Of a stretch of 52,049 bases of DNA, positions 17,186 through 25,456 are shown piece by piece. Where the stretch lies: positions 1-52,049 of the forward strand of contig JAJZDW010000026.1 of assembly GCA_021851405.1 (NCBI GenBank). The letters are read 5' to 3'. Under the pieces are notes generated by a model. The model ran no database searches and was not told where the DNA came from. It saw nothing but the letters and a program-made list of their open reading frames with translations. Position 1 is the first letter of the stretch. Every line of letters begins with the position of its first letter. The DNA comes from Pseudomonadota bacterium. Lineage in GTDB: Bacteria > Pseudomonadota > Gammaproteobacteria > Steroidobacterales > Steroidobacteraceae. Made by a program: the position numbers and the translations under genes.

Positions 17186-17689
17186 ATGCTGAAGAGCCTG
17201 CGCAAAATCCTCTCCGTCGGACTGATCTCGCAGGCGCCGCCGGCACCGGATGAACTGCTGCGCACCGGGCAGGCGCTCGATGCGCGGATCGCCGCGGTGT
17301 TGGGCCGAGCGCTGTGCATCCGCCACGTGGATGCCGGCTCGTGCAACGGCTGCGAACTCGAGATCCAGGCGCTCGGCAACCCGTACTACAACCTGGAGGG
17401 CTGCAATGTCCGCTTCGTCGCCAGTCCCCGTCATGCGGATCTGCTGCTGGTCAGCGGTCCGGTGGCGAAGAACATGGCCGAGCCGCTGCGGCGAGTCTAT
17501 GCGGCGACGCCGGATCCGAAGCGGGTCGTGGCACTCGGGGACTGTGGCTGCACCGGCGGGGTGCTCGGACAGTGTCCGGGTGCACTCGGCCGGGTCGCGA
17601 ACGTCATCCCGGTGCACGTGGCCGTGCCGGGGTGTCCGCCGAGTCCGGTGCGCATCCTGCAGGGCATCCTGACGGCGATCGAGCACTGA
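17186..17689 (+). CDS. hyfI: HyfI-like small subunit with proximal [4Fe-4S] ligands
   Basis: 167 residues of the NuoB/HyfI/HycG family. The four cluster cysteines are present at about C53 and C56 (GSCNGCE), C120 (GDCGC) and C150 (PGCPPSP). The subunit should carry the proximal [4Fe-4S] cluster beside the large subunit. The ATG follows the HyfG stop by two bases. It is the last gene of the operon. No ferredoxin-type subunit (HyfA, HyfH), formate dehydrogenase or hydrogenase maturation gene follows, so the electron donor and acceptor are not evident here. Confidence 0.88.
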   Translation: MLKSLRKILSVGLISQAPPAPDELLRTGQALDARIAAVLGRALCIRHVDAGSCNGCELEIQALGNPYYNLEGCNVRFVASPRHADLLLVSGPVAKNMAEPLRRVYAATPDPKRVVALGDCGCTGGVLGQCPGALGRVANVIPVHVAVPGCPPSPVRILQGILTAIEH

Positions 17690-17877
17690 GCGCCGCTCGA
17701 CGCGGGCATCCGCCGCGCGGCGAGCCGCTGGGCCGGTTCGCCCGCGCAGGGCATCCGGTTCCGGGAGGATGGGGCGCACACCGTGCGGTCGGTGCTCGCG
17801 CGCCCGGTCACGCTTGCGGACGCCGTGCGCGGGGGCGCTTTACAGCGCAACGGGCTTCGGGTAGCTTCAGGAGCATC

Positions 17878-17952
17878 ATGACCCCGATGAAAACGCGCAC
17901 GATTACCCTGAAAAAGCCCTGCGGTGGGGCTCTGGGGGAGTGCGTGCGCTAG
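17878..17952 (+). CDS. asd leader peptide (aspartate-family codons)
   Basis: A 24-codon frame starting ATG 17878 and ending TAG 17950-17952. AGGAG at 17869-17873 lies four bases before the start. The first half reads MTPMKTRTITLKKP: four Thr, three Lys, two Met and one Ile among the first 13 residues. These are the amino acids made from aspartate semialdehyde, the product of the gene that follows. It overlaps predicted RNA helices and precedes an intrinsic terminator and asd. I read it as the sensor peptide of a transcription attenuator. That is inference from layout and codons. Confidence 0.65.
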   Translation: MTPMKTRTITLKKPCGGALGECVR

Positions 17953-18016
17953 AGGCGCCGGGACGTCCCGAAGACACCAGAGGCCCCGCCGGAAAGACCG
18001 ACGGGGCCTTTTTTTT
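17915..18016 (+). terminator. attenuator: protector, antiterminator and intrinsic terminator
   Basis: Terminator: AGGCCCCG (17981-17988) pairs with CGGGGCCT (18002-18009), with an inner CGG/CCG stem and a run of eight T (18009-18016). Antiterminator: 17922-17931 (CGGTGGGGCT), inside the leader frame, pairs with 17982-17991, the 5' arm of the terminator, over ten positions with two G-U pairs. Protector: AGCCC (17915-17919) pairs with GGGCT (17927-17931) and would mask the antiterminator. A further palindrome CGGGACGTCCCG lies at 17959-17970. The mutually exclusive helices and the adjacent leader peptide fit ribosome-mediated attenuation. Confidence 0.7.
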
Positions 18017-18042
18017 CACAGCCTGAAAATCGGAGTTCGCAC

Positions 18043-19068
18043 ATGCCATCTGGTCGTTCGGCCGGCGCCTTGCCGGTGGTTGCAATCGTCGGGGCCACGG
18101 GGGCCGTCGGGGTCGAATTGCTGCGCTGCCTCGAGCAGCGCAATTTCCCTCTGGCGCGGCTGCGCCTGCTCGCCTCGGCCCGCTCGGCCGGTAAGACGAT
18201 GGCGTTTCGCGGCGAGCCGCTGCCGGTCGAGGAGCTGACGCCGGAGAGCTTCCGCGGCGTCGACATCGCGCTGTTTTCCGCCGGTGGCAGCATCTCCAAG
18301 CGTTTCGCCCCGCTCGCCGTCGCGCAGGGGACGGTGGTCGTGGACAACTCCTCGGCCTTCCGGCGCGACCCAGCGGTTCCGCTGGTCGTGCCGGAGATCA
18401 ATCCCGAGGCGCTCAAGGCGCACCGCGGCCTGATCGCCAACCCGAACTGCTCGACGATCATCGCCATCACCCCGCTGTGGGCGGTGCACCGTCGCAATCC
18501 CATCCGGCGGATGATCCTGGCGACCTACCAGGCGGCCTCCGGGGGCGGTGCGGCGGCGATGGCCGAGCTGCTCGACTCGACTCGCGCCTACCTCGAGGGG
18601 CGCCCGTACGCCCCGCAGGCGCTGCCGCATCCGTATGCGTTCAACCTGTTCAGCCACAACTCCTCGGTCGATCCGCAGACCGGCTACAACGAGGAGGAGC
18701 TCAAGGCCATGTACGAGACGCGCAAGATCTACGGCGATGAGTCGATCCGCGTCAGTGCCACCTGCGTGCGCGTCCCGGTGCTGCGGGCGCATTCGATCGC
18801 GGTGAATTTCGAGTGCGAGCGGCCGATCACCCCGGCCGAAGTGCGCGAGCTGCTCGCCGCTGCGCCCGGTGTGAAGCTCGTGGAGGATCCGGCCCGCAAC
18901 CACTTCCCGATGCCCAACGAAGCCTCTGGCCTCGATCCGATCCTGGTCGGACGCATTCGTGCGGATCTGTCCGACCCGAGCGGGCATTCGGTTGCGCTGT
19001 TCGCGGTGGGCGATCAGCTGCTCAAGGGCGCGGCGCTGAATGCCGTGCAGATTGCCGAGCTGCTCTGA
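18043..19068 (+). CDS. asd: aspartate-semialdehyde dehydrogenase
   Basis: 341 residues. It reduces aspartyl phosphate to aspartate semialdehyde with NADPH, the branch point to lysine, diaminopimelate, threonine, methionine and isoleucine. Visible are the nucleotide loop VGATGAVG near residue 17, the catalytic cysteine about C136 in NPNCSTI, and the substrate region with RVPVLRAHS. ATG 18043 has GGAG seven bases upstream. It stands alone behind a leader peptide and terminator, so its transcription is probably attenuated by aspartate-family amino acids. The next gene is convergent, and only 29 bases separate the two stops. Confidence 0.95.
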   Translation: MPSGRSAGALPVVAIVGATGAVGVELLRCLEQRNFPLARLRLLASARSAGKTMAFRGEPLPVEELTPESFRGVDIALFSAGGSISKRFAPLAVAQGTVVVDNSSAFRRDPAVPLVVPEINPEALKAHRGLIANPNCSTIIAITPLWAVHRRNPIRRMILATYQAASGGGAAAMAELLDSTRAYLEGRPYAPQALPHPYAFNLFSHNSSVDPQTGYNEEELKAMYETRKIYGDESIRVSATCVRVPVLRAHSIAVNFECERPITPAEVRELLAAAPGVKLVEDPARNHFPMPNEASGLDPILVGRIRADLSDPSGHSVALFAVGDQLLKGAALNAVQIAELL

Positions 19069-19097
19069 GGGTCGGTCGCGCCGCCTCGCGCGGCGCC

Positions 19098-20366
19098 TCA
19101 GAGCAGATCGCGCAGCCGGTAGTAGAGCATGCCGAGGGCGAGCAGCGGGCGGCGCGCGAACGCCCCGCCCGGGAAGGCCCGATGCGGGATGCGGGCGAAC
19201 ACGTCGAAGCGTTCGGCCTCGCCGGCGAGCGCCTCGGCGATGAGCTGACCGGCGATGCTCGCGAGCGCGATGCCATGCCCGGAGAAGCCCTGCAGAAAGT
19301 ACGTCTGCGGGGCGAGACGGCCGAAGTGCGGCGCGCGGTTGGCGGTGAGATCGAGCAGCCCGCCCCAGGCGTAATCGATCCGCGCGGCGGCGAGCTGCGG
19401 GAAGACTCTGAGCATGCGGGCGCGGTTGGCGGCGCGCGCGGCGAATTGCCCGCCGCCGCTGTAACTGATCGCACCGCCGAAGAGCAGGCGGTGATCGGCG
19501 CTGCAGCGGAAGTAATCGAGCGCCCAGTTCATGTCGCTGACCGCCGCGCCGTTGGCGATCAGCGCACGGGCGCGCGCCGCCCCAAGCGGCTCGGTCGCGA
19601 GCAAATGGGTGGCGACCGGGAGGATGGCCGGGGCGATCTCGGGGGCGAGCGCCCCGAGGTACGCGTTGCCGCACAGCACGATGCGCGGGGCGCGGATTTC
19701 CCCGCCCGGGGTGCGCACCGTGCCGGGCGTGATCGCCGTGGCGCGGGTCTGCTCGAACAGCCGCGCGCCGGCATGCTCGGCCGCCGCGGCGAGGCCGCGC
19801 GTGTAGGCGAGCGGATGCAGGTGTCCCCCGTTGGCATCGAACATCGCGCTGACGTAGCGCGAGGTGGCGAGGGTCTGGCGCACTTCCTCGCGTGGCAGGT
19901 AGCGCACGCTCGAGTAGCCGAAGCGGGTGTGCAGCGCCTCGATCTGCGTGCGCAGCTCCCGATCGTGACGGGGCTTGACCGCCGTGAGCAGGTGCCCGTC
20001 CACCCAGTCGCACGCGATGCGGTGCCGCTCAATCCGTGTGCGCGTCAGGCGCACAGCGTCGCTGGCGACGTCCCAGACCGCGCGCGCGCCCTCAGCGCCG
20101 AGCAGGTGCTCGAGCGGTTCCTGGCCGCAGGCCACGCCGTGGAGGACCTGCCCGCCGCTGCGCCCCGAGGCCCCCCAGCCGACGTGCTGCTGCTCGAGCA
20201 GAACCGTGGCGTAGCCCCGTTCGGCCAGGTGCAAGGCGGCCGAACAGCCGGCGATCCCGCCGCCGATCACGCAGACGTCCGCGCTCAGCGCGCCCTCCAG
20301 CGGCGGGCGCGGAGGCCGGGCCGTGACGGAGGCAGCATAGTACGAATCGGCTTCGGCGGCGGACAT
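19098..20366 (-). CDS. puuB: FAD-dependent oxidase, PuuB-like (gamma-glutamylputrescine oxidase)
   Basis: 422 residues of the DAO family. The N-terminal FAD motif is VIGGGIAGCSAALHLAERG, followed by the GWGASGRSGGQ segment typical of PuuB/OrdL proteins. C-terminal FAD-binding features are GYSG-like FLQGFSGHGIALAS and a YAWGG motif. PuuB oxidises gamma-glutamylputrescine to the aldehyde with peroxide release. ATG 20366 is supported by AGGAG about seven bases upstream on the minus strand. It is divergent from puuD with 30 bp between, and puuD and puuA support the assignment. Another amine or amino-acid substrate remains possible. Confidence 0.82.
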   Translation of the reverse strand: MSAAEADSYYAASVTARPPRPPLEGALSADVCVIGGGIAGCSAALHLAERGYATVLLEQQHVGWGASGRSGGQVLHGVACGQEPLEHLLGAEGARAVWDVASDAVRLTRTRIERHRIACDWVDGHLLTAVKPRHDRELRTQIEALHTRFGYSSVRYLPREEVRQTLATSRYVSAMFDANGGHLHPLAYTRGLAAAAEHAGARLFEQTRATAITPGTVRTPGGEIRAPRIVLCGNAYLGALAPEIAPAILPVATHLLATEPLGAARARALIANGAAVSDMNWALDYFRCSADHRLLFGGAISYSGGGQFAARAANRARMLRVFPQLAAARIDYAWGGLLDLTANRAPHFGRLAPQTYFLQGFSGHGIALASIAGQLIAEALAGEAERFDVFARIPHRAFPGGAFARRPLLALGMLYYRLRDLL

Positions 20367-20396
20367 GGCGATGCTCCTATAATAACCGTGAATACC
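20367..20396. promoter_or_regulatory. 30-bp divergent start region puuB/puuD with TATAAT
   Basis: The spacer contains a perfect TATAAT at 20378-20383 on the plus strand and, overlapping it on the minus strand, TATTAT. No good -35 hexamer stands 17 bases from either. If used, the plus-strand -10 would start puuD transcripts near its GTG 20388 or ATG 20397, almost leaderless. Upstream promoter elements must lie inside the neighbouring coding sequence. Confidence 0.35.
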
Positions 20397-21152
20397 ATGG
20401 CATCGGCCCGCCCCCTCATTGGCCTTCCCGCTGACCGCCGCACGCTCGGCGTGCAGCCCTTTCACGTGGCGGCCGAAAAGTACGCCCGGGCGCTGCTCGA
20501 GGCCGCCGATGCACTGCCGCTGATCATTCCGTCTCTGGGCGGCGAGCTGCGCTCGGTCGAACTGCTCGAGCGCCTCGACGGGCTGCTGTTCACCGGCAGT
20601 CCCTCGAACGTCGAGCCGCACCATTACGCCGGCCCGCCGAGCGTGCCCGGCACGCTGCACGACCCGGCCCGGGATGCCACCACGCTGCCGCTGATCCGCG
20701 CCGCGGTCGAGCGGGGCGTGCCGGTGCTCGGCATCTGCCGCGGCTTCCAGGAGGTGAACGTCGCCTTCGGCGGCAGCCTGCACCAGCGCGTGCACGAGGT
20801 GCCGGGCTACCTCGATCACCGCGACGACGAGCGCCAGCCGCTCGAGGTGCAGTATGGTCCGGCGCACGACGTCACGCTCGAGCCGAACGGCCTGCTCAGC
20901 CGCCTGGCCGGCGCCGAGCGGGTGCGCGTGAATTCGCTGCACTGGCAGGGCATCGAGCGGCTCGGCCCGGGATTGCAGGTCGAGGCACGCGCCCCGGATG
21001 GTCTGATCGAGGCCTTCCAGGTGGCGCAGGCGCCCTCCTTTGCACTTGCGGTGCAGTGGCATCCGGAGTGGCAGGTCATGAGCAACCCGTTCTCGCGAGC
21101 TCTGTTCGCAGCGTTCGGCGCGGCGTGCCGCGCGCGCGCGAGCGCTCGATAA
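20397..21152 (+). CDS. puuD: gamma-glutamyl-GABA hydrolase (class I amidotransferase fold)
   Basis: 251 residues of the peptidase C26/PuuD family. The nucleophile cysteine is about C114 in LGICRGFQ, with the histidine and glutamate at about H222 and E224 in WHPEW. PuuD releases GABA and glutamate from gamma-glutamyl-GABA, the last step of the glutamylated putrescine route. Possible starts are ATG 20397 and an in-frame GTG at 20388; neither has a clear ribosome site. puuA begins 11 bases after its stop, so the two form an operon. Confidence 0.9.
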   Translation: MASARPLIGLPADRRTLGVQPFHVAAEKYARALLEAADALPLIIPSLGGELRSVELLERLDGLLFTGSPSNVEPHHYAGPPSVPGTLHDPARDATTLPLIRAAVERGVPVLGICRGFQEVNVAFGGSLHQRVHEVPGYLDHRDDERQPLEVQYGPAHDVTLEPNGLLSRLAGAERVRVNSLHWQGIERLGPGLQVEARAPDGLIEAFQVAQAPSFALAVQWHPEWQVMSNPFSRALFAAFGAACRARASAR

Positions 21153-21163
21153 GAGGCAATTCC

Positions 21164-22504
21164 ATGGTGAGCGAAGTCAGTCAGTTCTTCCGCGACCACG
21201 CCATCTCCGAGGTGGAGGCGATCATTCCGGACATGGCCGGCATCGCCCGCGGCAAGATCATGCCGGCGGCGAAGTTCGCCGAGGACGGCGGGATGCGCCT
21301 GCCGGAGAGCGTGTTCCTGCAGACCGTCACGGGCGACTATCCGCCCGACACCGGCCAGGCGATGAGCCCGGCGGAAATCGACATCATCCTCAAGGCCGAT
21401 CCGAAGACCGTGCGGCGCGTGCCGTGGGCGGCCGAGCCGACCGCCCAGGTGATCCACGACTGTTTCTACGCCGATGGCCGGCGCGTCACGATGGCGCCGC
21501 GGCACGTGCTGCGCAACATCGTGGAGCTCTATGCGCAGCGCGGCTGGGAACCGGTGGTCGCCCCGGAGCTCGAGTTCTACCTGGTCGAGCAGAACAAGGA
21601 TGCCGATTATCCGCTGCGCCCGCCGGTGGGCCGCTCGGGGCGGGCCGAGCCGGGCCGTCAGTCCTACAGCATCGCCGCGGTGAACGAGTTCGATCCGCTG
21701 TTCGATGACATCTATCAGTTCTGCGAGGATCAGGATATCGAGATCGATACGCTGATCCACGAGGACGGACCGGCGCAAATGGAGATCAACCTGATCCATG
21801 GTCACCCGATGGATCTGGCCGACCAGGCCTTCCTCTTCAAGCGCACGGCGCGCGAGGCGGCGCTGCGTCACAAGATTTACGCCACGTTCATGGCCAAGCC
21901 GCACGCCAAGGAGCCCGGCAGCGCCATGCACATCCACCAGAGCATCATCGACAGCAAGACCCGACACAACGTCTTCAGCAATCCCGACGGCAGTCCCTCG
22001 GCGCTGTTCTTCGCGCACATCGGCGGGCTGCAGAAGTACCTGCCGGCGGCGATGGCCCTGTTCTGCCCGAATGTGAACTCCTACCGTCGCCTGACCCGCT
22101 ACCTGTCGGCGCCGATCAATGCGCAGTGGGGCTATGACAACCGCACCGCCGGGCTGCGCGTGCCGATGTCCGATCCCGAGGACCGGCGGGTGGAGAACCG
22201 CATCTGCGGGGCGGACGCCAACCCGTACATCGCGCTCGCCGCCTCCCTCGCTTGCGGCTATCTCGGCATGGTCGAGGGGCTGCAACCTTCCGAGCCGGTC
22301 TCCGGCAGTGCGCACGAGCTGCCGTTCGGTCTGCCGCGCTCGCTCGATGAGGCGCTGCGCGAGCTGCGCCGCAGCACGGCTCTGGTGCGACTGCTCGGGG
22401 AGGCCTTCATTTCCGCGTTCACCATCGTCAAGGAGGCCGAATACGAGGTCTTCCTGCAGGTGATCAGTTCCTGGGAGCGCGAGCACCTGCTGCTGAATGT
22501 CTGA
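21164..22504 (+). CDS. puuA: gamma-glutamylputrescine synthetase (glutamine synthetase family)
   Basis: 446 residues of the glutamine synthetase superfamily. Catalytic-domain motifs are PELEFYLVE, INLIHGHPMDLADQ, FMAKPHAKEPGSAMHIHQS (ATP and metal site) and WGYDNRTAGLRVP. It lacks the adenylylation tyrosine loop of GlnA and has the shorter N-terminal beta-grasp of PuuA-type ligases. PuuA joins glutamate to putrescine with ATP. ATG 21164 has AGAGG upstream at about 21151. The position right behind puuD supports the polyamine role. Homologues acting on other amines exist, so the exact amine is inferred. Confidence 0.87.
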   Translation: MVSEVSQFFRDHAISEVEAIIPDMAGIARGKIMPAAKFAEDGGMRLPESVFLQTVTGDYPPDTGQAMSPAEIDIILKADPKTVRRVPWAAEPTAQVIHDCFYADGRRVTMAPRHVLRNIVELYAQRGWEPVVAPELEFYLVEQNKDADYPLRPPVGRSGRAEPGRQSYSIAAVNEFDPLFDDIYQFCEDQDIEIDTLIHEDGPAQMEINLIHGHPMDLADQAFLFKRTAREAALRHKIYATFMAKPHAKEPGSAMHIHQSIIDSKTRHNVFSNPDGSPSALFFAHIGGLQKYLPAAMALFCPNVNSYRRLTRYLSAPINAQWGYDNRTAGLRVPMSDPEDRRVENRICGADANPYIALAASLACGYLGMVEGLQPSEPVSGSAHELPFGLPRSLDEALRELRRSTALVRLLGEAFISAFTIVKEAEYEVFLQVISSWEREHLLLNV

Positions 22505-22581
22505 GGCGCCGCCGCGGCGTCCACGGGCGGTGCGATGGTGTACAGTCCGGCGGCGGCCGTGGGCCGTCTCCCAATAACCTG

Positions 22582-23343
22582 ATGGGCACGAGCATGACGG
22601 AAAATGTGCTGGGTATCGATGTCGGCGGATCCTCGATCAAGGCCGGCGTGGTGGACGTGGGCGCCGGACAGATGATCGGCGAGCTGATCGCCGCGCCGAC
22701 CCCGCGCCCGGCGACGCCCGATGCCATGATGCCGGTGATCGCTGCGCTCGCGGCGCGCCTGCCGCAGGCCACGGGCCGCATCGGGCTCGCGTTCCCCGCC
22801 GTGGTCAAGCACGGCCGGGCGCGGACCGCGGCCAACGTCGATCACGCTTGGATCGGTGCCGACGGCGCAGCGCTGGTGCGCCGCACGCTGAACCGACCGG
22901 CGCTGTTCCTCAACGATGCCGATGCCGCCGGGCTCGCCGAGATGCGCTTCGGCGCCGGGCGGGGTGAGAGCGGTACGGTCATCATGCTGACCTTCGGCAC
23001 CGGCATCGGCACGGCGCTGTTCACCGGCGGGCATCTGTTTCCCAACAGTGAACTCGGGCACATGGAACTGAACGGCATGGACGCGGAGAAGTGGGCCTCG
23101 GCGCACGTCAAATCGGTGCAGGGGCTCGACTGGGAAGGTTGGATCGAGCGAGTCAACGTGTACCTCGAGCGCATGCATGCAATGTTCTGGCCGGATCTGT
23201 TCATCCTCGGTGGCGCGATCAGCGAGCGGTTCGCGGACTTCGCCCCGCTGCTGCGCTCCGAGGCGCGTATCCGTCCGGCTCAGTTCGCCGGCCAGGCGGG
23301 CGTGATCGGTGCGGCGATCGCCGCGGTGGAAGCCGGCGCGTGA
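22582..23343 (+). CDS. ppgK: ROK-family kinase, polyphosphate glucokinase-like
   Basis: 253 residues. The phosphate loop VLGIDVGGSSIKAG is near the N terminus, the catalytic aspartate lies in FLNDADAAGLAE, and a second phosphate motif reads TFGTGIGTALF. The ELGHMELNG segment and the LGGAISE C-terminal motif match polyphosphate glucokinases, which phosphorylate glucose with polyphosphate or ATP. The usual ROK zinc-binding cysteine cluster is absent, as in that subgroup. ATG 22594 (MTENVLG) is an equally likely start. It lies 77 bases after puuA on the same strand. No functional link to polyamines is evident. Confidence 0.78.
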   Translation: MGTSMTENVLGIDVGGSSIKAGVVDVGAGQMIGELIAAPTPRPATPDAMMPVIAALAARLPQATGRIGLAFPAVVKHGRARTAANVDHAWIGADGAALVRRTLNRPALFLNDADAAGLAEMRFGAGRGESGTVIMLTFGTGIGTALFTGGHLFPNSELGHMELNGMDAEKWASAHVKSVQGLDWEGWIERVNVYLERMHAMFWPDLFILGGAISERFADFAPLLRSEARIRPAQFAGQAGVIGAAIAAVEAGA

Positions 23344-23368
23344 GCCGCTCACGCGCCGCTCTCGTGCG

Positions 23369-24547
23369 ATGAGCTGGTTCGGGCGCAGCAAGCTGCCCGA
23401 GGTCGGCACGACGATCTTCACGGTGATGTCGCGCCGGGCGCAGGCGCTCGGGGCGATCAACCTCGGTCAGGGTTTCCCCGATTACGACATCGATCCGCGC
23501 CTGACCGAGCGGGTGGCCGAGGCGATGCGCCAGGGGCACAACCAGTACGCCCCGATGGAGGGACTGCCGGCTCTGCGCGCGGGGATCGCACGTAAGCTCG
23601 AGGCCGGCTACGGCCTGTGCGTCGACCCGCAGGATGAGATCACCGTGACGCTCGGGGCCACCGAGGCGATCTACAGCGCGATCCAGGCTCTCGCCGGTCC
23701 CGGCGATGAGGTGATCGCGTTCGATCCGGCCTACGATGCCTACGAGCCGGCCGTACGGCTCGCCGGGGCGCGCTGCATCCGTCTGCCGCTCGCGCCGCCG
23801 CAGTTCCGCTACGACTGGGATCGGGTGCGGGATGCGCTCAGCGATCGGACCCGGCTGATTCTGCTCAATACCCCGCACAATCCCACCTGCACGGTGGCGA
23901 GTGCGCACGATCTGGATGTGCTCGCCGCGATGGTGGCCGAGCGCCCGATCACGGTGCTCTCGGACGAGGTCTACGAGCACATGGTGTTCGATGGGCGAGC
24001 GCACGCGTCGGTCCTGGCGCATGCGCGCCTGCGCGAGCGCAGCCTGGCGGTGTTCTCCTTCGGCAAGACCCTGCACGCGACCGGTGTGCGGGTCGGCTAC
24101 GCGGTCGCCCCGCCGGCGCTCACCGCGGAGCTGCGCAAGGTCCACCAGTTCAACACGTTCAGCATCGCGCATCCGCTGCAGCAGGCAATCGCGCGCTACC
24201 TCGAGGAGTGCCCCGACACCGGCGCGGACCTGCCCGGGTTCTTTCAAGCCAAGCGCGATCGGCTGCGTGCGGCGCTCGGCGGCTGTGCGCTGCGGCTGCC
24301 TCCGGCGGCCGGCACGTTCTTCCAGTTGCTGGATTTCTCGGCCCTCGCGCCGCCCGATGATGTCGCCTTCGCCGAGCGGCTGCTCACCGAGGCGGGCGTT
24401 GCGTCCATCCCGCTGTCGCCGTTCTACGCCGCGCCGCCGCCCCTCTCGTGCGTGCGCCTGTGCATTGCGAAGCGGGAGGCGACCCTCGATGCGGCCGCCG
24501 AGCGACTCGGGGCGTTCGCGCAGCGTCTGGCGCGCGCGGGCGCCTGA
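23369..24547 (+). CDS. PLP aminotransferase class I/II, methionine aminotransferase-like
   Basis: 392 residues of fold-type I aminotransferase. The PLP lysine is about K233 in FSFGKTLHATGVRVGY, with the TPHNPTC loop and SDEVYEH aspartate. The N-terminal IFTVMSRRAQALGAINLGQG pattern is that of the YbdL / kynurenine transaminase group, which prefer methionine, glutamine or aromatic amino acids. ATG 23369 gives the family N terminus; the ribosome site is weak. It starts 25 bases after ppgK. It is not GabT, so it does not supply the missing GABA transamination step. Confidence 0.82.
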   Translation: MSWFGRSKLPEVGTTIFTVMSRRAQALGAINLGQGFPDYDIDPRLTERVAEAMRQGHNQYAPMEGLPALRAGIARKLEAGYGLCVDPQDEITVTLGATEAIYSAIQALAGPGDEVIAFDPAYDAYEPAVRLAGARCIRLPLAPPQFRYDWDRVRDALSDRTRLILLNTPHNPTCTVASAHDLDVLAAMVAERPITVLSDEVYEHMVFDGRAHASVLAHARLRERSLAVFSFGKTLHATGVRVGYAVAPPALTAELRKVHQFNTFSIAHPLQQAIARYLEECPDTGADLPGFFQAKRDRLRAALGGCALRLPPAAGTFFQLLDFSALAPPDDVAFAERLLTEAGVASIPLSPFYAAPPPLSCVRLCIAKREATLDAAAERLGAFAQRLARAGA

Positions 24548-24561
24548 GCCCGCGCGACGCC

Positions 24562-24762
24562 TCAGCGGCGCAGAATCCAGGCGATGATGGAGATCGCCAG
24601 GCTCACCACCAGCATGGTGGTGATGGGAAAGAAGAACTGAAAGCCGGGTCGTTCGATCACGATGTCGCCCGGCAGTTTGAACAACGGCAGTCGCCGCACC
24701 CACGGCCAGAGCAGGCCGAGGGCGATCAACACCACACCGAGCACGACGAGAATGCGATTCAT
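24562..24762 (-). CDS. DUF2905-type small membrane protein
   Basis: 66 residues with two membrane segments (about 4-22 and 43-62) around a short loop with LPGDIVIERPGF, the hallmark of the DUF2905 family. Function is unknown. It lies 48 bases downstream of the nudix gene on the same strand and is probably the last gene of an icd-nudix-DUF2905 unit. It is convergent with the aminotransferase gene. Confidence 0.82.
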   Translation of the reverse strand: MNRILVVLGVVLIALGLLWPWVRRLPLFKLPGDIVIERPGFQFFFPITTMLVVSLAISIIAWILRR

Positions 24763-24810
24763 GGGGGCGAGTTTACTGGGTGGCGCGGGCCGATCAATGA
24801 CCGCACGGCG

Positions 24811-25395
24811 CTAGTCGAACTGCGTGGGCAGGTCGGGGTGCAGATGGTGCTCGTAGAGCCGAGCGATCTGCGGGGCGAGCACCCGGCCGGTGGACAGCTC
24901 CGGCAGCGCCGCAACCGGGAAGAACCCGACGGCATCGGTTTCGCTGCTGGTCGTGGCCTGCCCGCCGGTCAGCTCGCACACGAACATCAGCTTGTAGATG
25001 TGGTGCACGCTCGGCGGGTGCGGATGTCGGCGCCGGTCGATCAGCGCCGCGAGCTTCACGGCTCGCGCGGTGTAGCCGGACTCCTCGCGGATCTCACGCT
25101 CCACGGCCGCGGCGGGCGAGTCGTTCACGTCGACCCAGCCGCCGGGCAGTGTCCATTTCCCATCCGCGCGCTCGCGCACCAGCAGCACCCGATCGCCCGA
25201 GAAGACGCCACCGCGCACGTCGACCTTGGGCGTCGCGTAGCCTTCCTCGCCGCTCCAGAACGCCTCGGCCTGCTCCGGCGGGATCTGCAGCTCGCCGGCG
25301 AGCAGCTCGGCCGCGAGGCGCTGCAGTTCCCGGTAGCGCTCGCGATCGAACGGATCACGCGTGAACGTCAGGCCGTTCTGCGCCAGCGCGCGCAC
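24811..25395 (-). CDS. NUDIX hydrolase with NUDIX_N-type N terminus
   Basis: At least 194 residues. The Nudix box is complete (GGWVDVNDSPAAAVEREIRE then ESGY, matching Gx5Ex7REUxEExGU). The first 60 residues resemble the NUDIX_N helical domain found in front of some ADP-sugar or nucleotide-sugar hydrolases. The frame stays open upstream of the GTG at 25395 and encodes IFDWARKVRALAQ. This continues the usual NUDIX_N start, but no ATG, GTG or TTG occurs there. An ATC at 25432-25434 has GGAG seven bases before it, so translation may start there. It lies downstream of icd. Confidence 0.8.
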   Translation of the reverse strand: MRALAQNGLTFTRDPFDRERYRELQRLAAELLAGELQIPPEQAEAFWSGEEGYATPKVDVRGGVFSGDRVLLVRERADGKWTLPGGWVDVNDSPAAAVEREIREESGYTARAVKLAALIDRRRHPHPPSVHHIYKLMFVCELTGGQATTSSETDAVGFFPVAALPELSTGRVLAPQIARLYEHHLHPDLPTQFD

Positions 25396-25456
25396 CTTGC
25401 GCGCCCAGTCGAAGATCGCCGCCGTGCGCTCGATGGCTGCGCTCCCGCCGAGGGGC

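Noticed and set aside
10560-17689. Functional group 4 [NiFe] hydrogenase
   Set aside because: All four Ni-binding cysteines of the large subunit are replaced and no maturation genes are present.
17690-17877. A gene between hyfI and the asd leader
   Set aside because: Frames through this stretch are continuations of hyfI shadows with no start, ribosome site or family signal. A promoter for the leader should be here, but I found only weak hexamers (TTGCGG at 17814, TTTACA at 17839).
21164-22504. Ordinary glutamine synthetase GlnA
   Set aside because: The adenylylation loop is lacking and the gene sits with puuD and puuB, so a PuuA-type ligase fits better.
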